This document shows positions 62,401 to 64,000 of a stretch of 64,000 bases of DNA, piece after piece. The notes beneath the pieces were generated by a model. The model did no database searches, was not told the DNA's origin, and was given only the letters and a program-made list of their open reading frames with translations. The translations under genes were made by a program, and so were the position numbers. The first letter of the stretch is position 1; each line of letters starts with the position of its first letter. The stretch comes from Pseudomonas sp. (GTDB lineage Bacteria; Pseudomonadota; Gammaproteobacteria; Pseudomonadales; Pseudomonadaceae): the NCBI RefSeq assembly GCF_030690725.1, contig NZ_JAUYGD010000053.1, positions 171,801 through 235,800 on the forward strand, given 5' to 3'.

Positions 62401-63199
62401 GGCTGCGCCAGAACGGGCGCTGGTCAAGCGGATCGCTCACCCAGCGCTGCTGGATGTCGGCGATTTCACTGGGGGTGAGTTCGCCCAGCAGTTTGTCGAG
62501 AATGCCGGCCAGGATCGCTTGATCCTTGGGTACGGCCATGGCCAGTTGGTAGCGGTACGGGGTTTGCCCGCTGATGACGATGCCATCGAGCTTGAGTTGG
62601 CGCAGGTGCCAGACGCTGGAGGCGAGGTCGCCGACCATTGCATCGGCCTGCCCGGAGGCCAGTGCCTGCAAGGCGGCTGCTACGCTGGGGCGCGGCCATA
62701 GGCGCAGGTCGGGGTGTTTGTCGCGCAGCAGTTCGTGGGTGGCGTAGCTGTCCACCACGGCCACGCGCAGCCCTTGCAGGTCGCGCAGCCTACGCGGTTG
62801 TGGGCCTTGCTCCTGGCTCAGGATGACAATCGGGAAGTCGAGGTAGGGTCGAGTGAAGGTCAGGTACTGCTCGCGTTCGGGGGTGGCCATCAGGCTGGGC
62901 AGCAGGTGCAGCTTGCCGGTTCTGGCATCGGCCAGCACTTCGCTCCAGTTCTGTGCCGGGGCGGGGCGCAGGGTGACCGGCAGGCGCTGTTCGATCAGCC
63001 GCACGTAGTCGGCGGCGAGGCCCTGGTACTGCTCATTGTTGTCGATAAATTCGTACGGCGGCCAGTCGCGGTCAACGCCTAGGCTCAGTTGCGGGTTTTC
63101 CGCCAGCCAGGTTTGCTCGGCGGGCGTCAGCTCAAGGCTGAGGGCGGGCACGGTCCAGCAGGCCAGACACAACAGGAGGGTGGCTGCAACACGCGGCAT
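59465..63199 (-). CDS. rmcA: Multi-domain c-di-GMP sensor/phosphodiesterase, RmcA-like
   Basis: 1244 residues from the ATG at 63199 (the frame opens at 63274, but MPRVAATLLLCLACWTVPALS is a good signal peptide). In order: periplasmic solute-binding domain (about 25-255, LGVDRDWPPYEF), membrane helix (about 266-286), PAS/PAC domains (four, about 310-790), GGDEF with RLGGDEFIILL and EAL with GAEALVRWHHPVFGEIPP, DDFGTGYSSLSYLKRLP. P. aeruginosa RmcA (PA0575) has the same make-up and place beside rpoD, and links redox/arginine signals to c-di-GMP. Both active-site motifs are intact. Confidence 0.9.
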   Translation of the reverse strand: MPRVAATLLLCLACWTVPALSLELTPAEQTWLAENPQLSLGVDRDWPPYEFIDNNEQYQGLAADYVRLIEQRLPVTLRPAPAQNWSEVLADARTGKLHLLPSLMATPEREQYLTFTRPYLDFPIVILSQEQGPQPRRLRDLQGLRVAVVDSYATHELLRDKHPDLRLWPRPSVAAALQALASGQADAMVGDLASSVWHLRQLKLDGIVISGQTPYRYQLAMAVPKDQAILAGILDKLLGELTPSEIADIQQRWVSDPLDQRPFWRSLLLFGLPGLLAALLIIFSILRINHRLRSEMHNRALLEGELRNSEQHYRGLVESLNAVAWQMDPSDFRYTYVAPQAEKLLGYPAQDWLQPGFIERILHPEDARRTLDYCRSETLAGRDHSMDYRMLAADGREVWVRDIVTLSPLDGSQMLRGLLIDITETKRTEQALALSEQKFASVFHSCPDIIALLNLHDGRLLAVNNTFEQQFGISAAEAIGHTSSELDLWMEQGIGPRILEMLRKGSAHNIEGRFRRRDGSQFTALISAQKVTLDDSSTLVVAVRDISELKDTQQRLKLSEDKFAKAFHASPDGLLITRLSDGQLLDVNEGFSRITGYSVNEATDSSTLQLGIWADPEDRTRMFEHVQQHGSVRDFRALIRTRNGSLRTCEMSVQPIPIEGDTCMLTIARDITEREQMQENLKQAATVFESTAEGVMITDLQQRITAVNRAFTTITGYSEAEALGQSPRLLASGNHDSAFYAAMWHNLSASGHWQGEIWNKRKSGELYPEWLTISAVRDSDQQITHFVGVFADISSLKHAQASLDHQAHHDPLTGLPNRMLFEARLRAALEDAHIDKRMGAVLFIDLDRFKHINDSLGHPVGDQLLKSIAVRLKAHLRDIDTVARLGGDEFIILLPGLQHDGDAELVAHKLLDCFSLPFQFDEQELFISASIGISRYPDDGDDVATLVKNADAAMYRSKARGRNRVELYTRDLTFQATERMALERELRRAIELEQLQLYYQPKRSLSSNRLIGAEALVRWHHPVFGEIPPDRFIPLAEETGLIIALGDWVLRQACWQMQQWQQQHAPFGPLSVNLTGVQLRQPHLLVRISSLLEDHNLAPELLQLEITESFIMNQAEEALNLLHQLKNLGIQLAIDDFGTGYSSLSYLKRLPVDTLKIDQSFVRGLPNDSNDVAIVRAIIALGRSMQLTVIAEGVETKAQELFLAAEGCEQIQGFVISRAIHADAFAQNFLTPRHSVGAAEKAPV

Positions 63200-63272
63200 G
63201 GGTTGGCTCGTTCGCTGGGTAATTAGCAAAAGTGTAGACCGCCTGGCAGGCCTTGGTAGTTGCCCAGAATGC

Positions 63273-63299
63273 AAAACCCCCGGCAGGGCCGGGGGTTTT
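63273..63299. terminator. Bidirectional terminator after rpoD
   Basis: AAAACCCCCGGC / GCCGGGGGTTTT with an AGG loop, 5 nt past the rpoD stop. Confidence 0.93.
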
Positions 63300-63303
63300 G
63301 GTG

Positions 63304-64000
63304 TTACTCGTCGAGGAAGGAGCGCAGGTGCTCGCTTCTCGTCGGGTGGCGCAGCTTACGCAGCGCCTTGGCTTCGATCTGACGAATCCGCTCGCGGGTT
63401 ACATCGAACTGCTTACCGACTTCCTCAAGGGTGTGGTCGGTATTCATGTCGATGCCGAAGCGCATGCGCAATACCTTGGCTTCACGCGCGGTGAGGCCGG
63501 AGAGTACTTCGCGAGTGGCTTCTTTAAGGCTCTCAACAGTGGCGACATCGATTGGCGACTGCATGGTCGAGTCTTCGATGAAGTCACCTAGGTGGGAGTC
63601 TTCGTCATCACCGATCGGGGTTTCCATGGAGATCGGCTCTTTAGCGATCTTCAATACCTTGCGGATCTTGTCCTCAGGCATTTCCATGCGCTCACCCAGC
63701 TCTTCCGGGGTCGGTTCACGACCCATTTCCTGCAGCATCTGTCGGGAAATTCGGTTGAGCTTGTTGATTGTCTCGATCATGTGCACCGGAATACGGATGG
63801 TGCGCGCTTGGTCGGCAATCGAACGGGTGATCGCCTGGCGAATCCACCAGGTTGCATAGGTCGAGAACTTGTAACCGCGACGGTATTCGAACTTGTCCAC
63901 TGCCTTCATCAGGCCGATGTTGCCTTCCTGGATCAGGTCGAGGAATTGCAGGCCGCGGTTGGTATATTTTTTGGCGATGGAAATCACCAGGCGCAGGTTG
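63304..64000 (-). CDS. rpoD: RNA polymerase sigma-70 factor RpoD (5' end outside window)
   Basis: C-terminal 232 residues of the housekeeping sigma factor; the frame is open to the right edge. Region 2 ([40 protein letters not shown], -10 recognition), region 3 ([19 protein letters not shown]) and region 4 ([20 protein letters not shown], -35 recognition), ending [14 protein letters not shown]. The terminator follows directly. Confidence 0.98.
   Translation of the reverse strand, partial: NLRLVISIAKKYTNRGLQFLDLIQEGNIGLMKAVDKFEYRRGYKFSTYATWWIRQAITRSIADQARTIRIPVHMIETINKLNRISRQMLQEMGREPTPEELGERMEMPEDKIRKVLKIAKEPISMETPIGDDEDSHLGDFIEDSTMQSPIDVATVESLKEATREVLSGLTAREAKVLRMRFGIDMNTDHTLEEVGKQFDVTRERIRQIEAKALRKLRHPTRSEHLRSFLDE

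Overview
The window is a 64 kb piece of a Pseudomonas-type gammaproteobacterial chromosome. It is G+C-rich, and the order bioB-bioF-bioH-bioC-bioD, a small conserved gene, then three FadE-type acyl-CoA dehydrogenases matches the bio/fadE neighbourhood of P. aeruginosa as I remember it. The right end (tRNA-Ile(CAU), an rmcA-like gene, rpoD) also matches the P. aeruginosa rpoD neighbourhood. No complete mobile element, integrase or CRISPR array was seen. Many palindromic REP-type repeats occupy intergenic gaps.

Layout. 1-10.7 kb: 3' end of a U32 peptidase/TrhP gene, a DnaQ-like exonuclease with a cNMP/CBS/DUF294 protein, malate synthase G (glcB), a GNAT acetyltransferase, gcvR, rarD, a DUF4166 gene, the kinase srkA, and comF. 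10.7-15.4 kb: biotin operon bioBFHCD, with a candidate BirA operator overlapping the bioB promoter. 15.5-24 kb: a small flagellar-rod-like protein, an SprA-type metalloprotease-like protein, three acyl-CoA dehydrogenases (the first with a PsrA-type box over its start site) and an interposed diguanylate cyclase. 24.2-32.8 kb: a histidine utilisation cluster (hutD divergent from hutI-hutG-yjiH-like permease-hutU-hutH-hutC) with two HutC-type palindromes between hutD and hutI. It encodes the formimidoylglutamase (formamide-producing) branch.

32.8-43.1 kb: an endonuclease-I-like secreted protein that lacks the family's EH catalytic motif; a Gac/Rsm small RNA gene (RsmY-like) with a perfect GacA upstream box; a TetR-hydrolase-thioesterase operon with its operator; a lemA/M48 protease pair; a LysR regulator; a pentapeptide-repeat/potassium-channel fusion; and a PotF-like binding protein with an agmatinase. 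43.3-50 kb: a CoA-transferase and GntP-family permease with a -24/-12 (sigma-54) promoter, their likely sigma-54 activator (HbcR-like), and tyrS. The activator gene is flanked by an exact 33-nt inverted repeat. 50.2-52.8 kb: a GGDEF protein and an EAL protein in tandem.

53.1-59.4 kb is the accessory region. It is partly A+T-richer and ends at the 3' end of tRNA-Ile(CAU). It carries a two-gene CBASS-type anti-phage module (CD-NTase with a C-terminal AGS-C-like sensor plus an S-4TM membrane effector), a NERD-domain protein, a hipBA kinase toxin-antitoxin pair with four regularly spaced operator palindromes, an HNH endonuclease-like gene and the 3' remnant of a Fic-family gene. After the tRNA come the rmcA-like multi-domain c-di-GMP protein and the 3' part of rpoD.

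Together the window shows signalling (four c-di-GMP enzymes, Gac/Rsm), amine, histidine and fatty acid catabolism under recognisable operators, and a tRNA-linked defence cluster.
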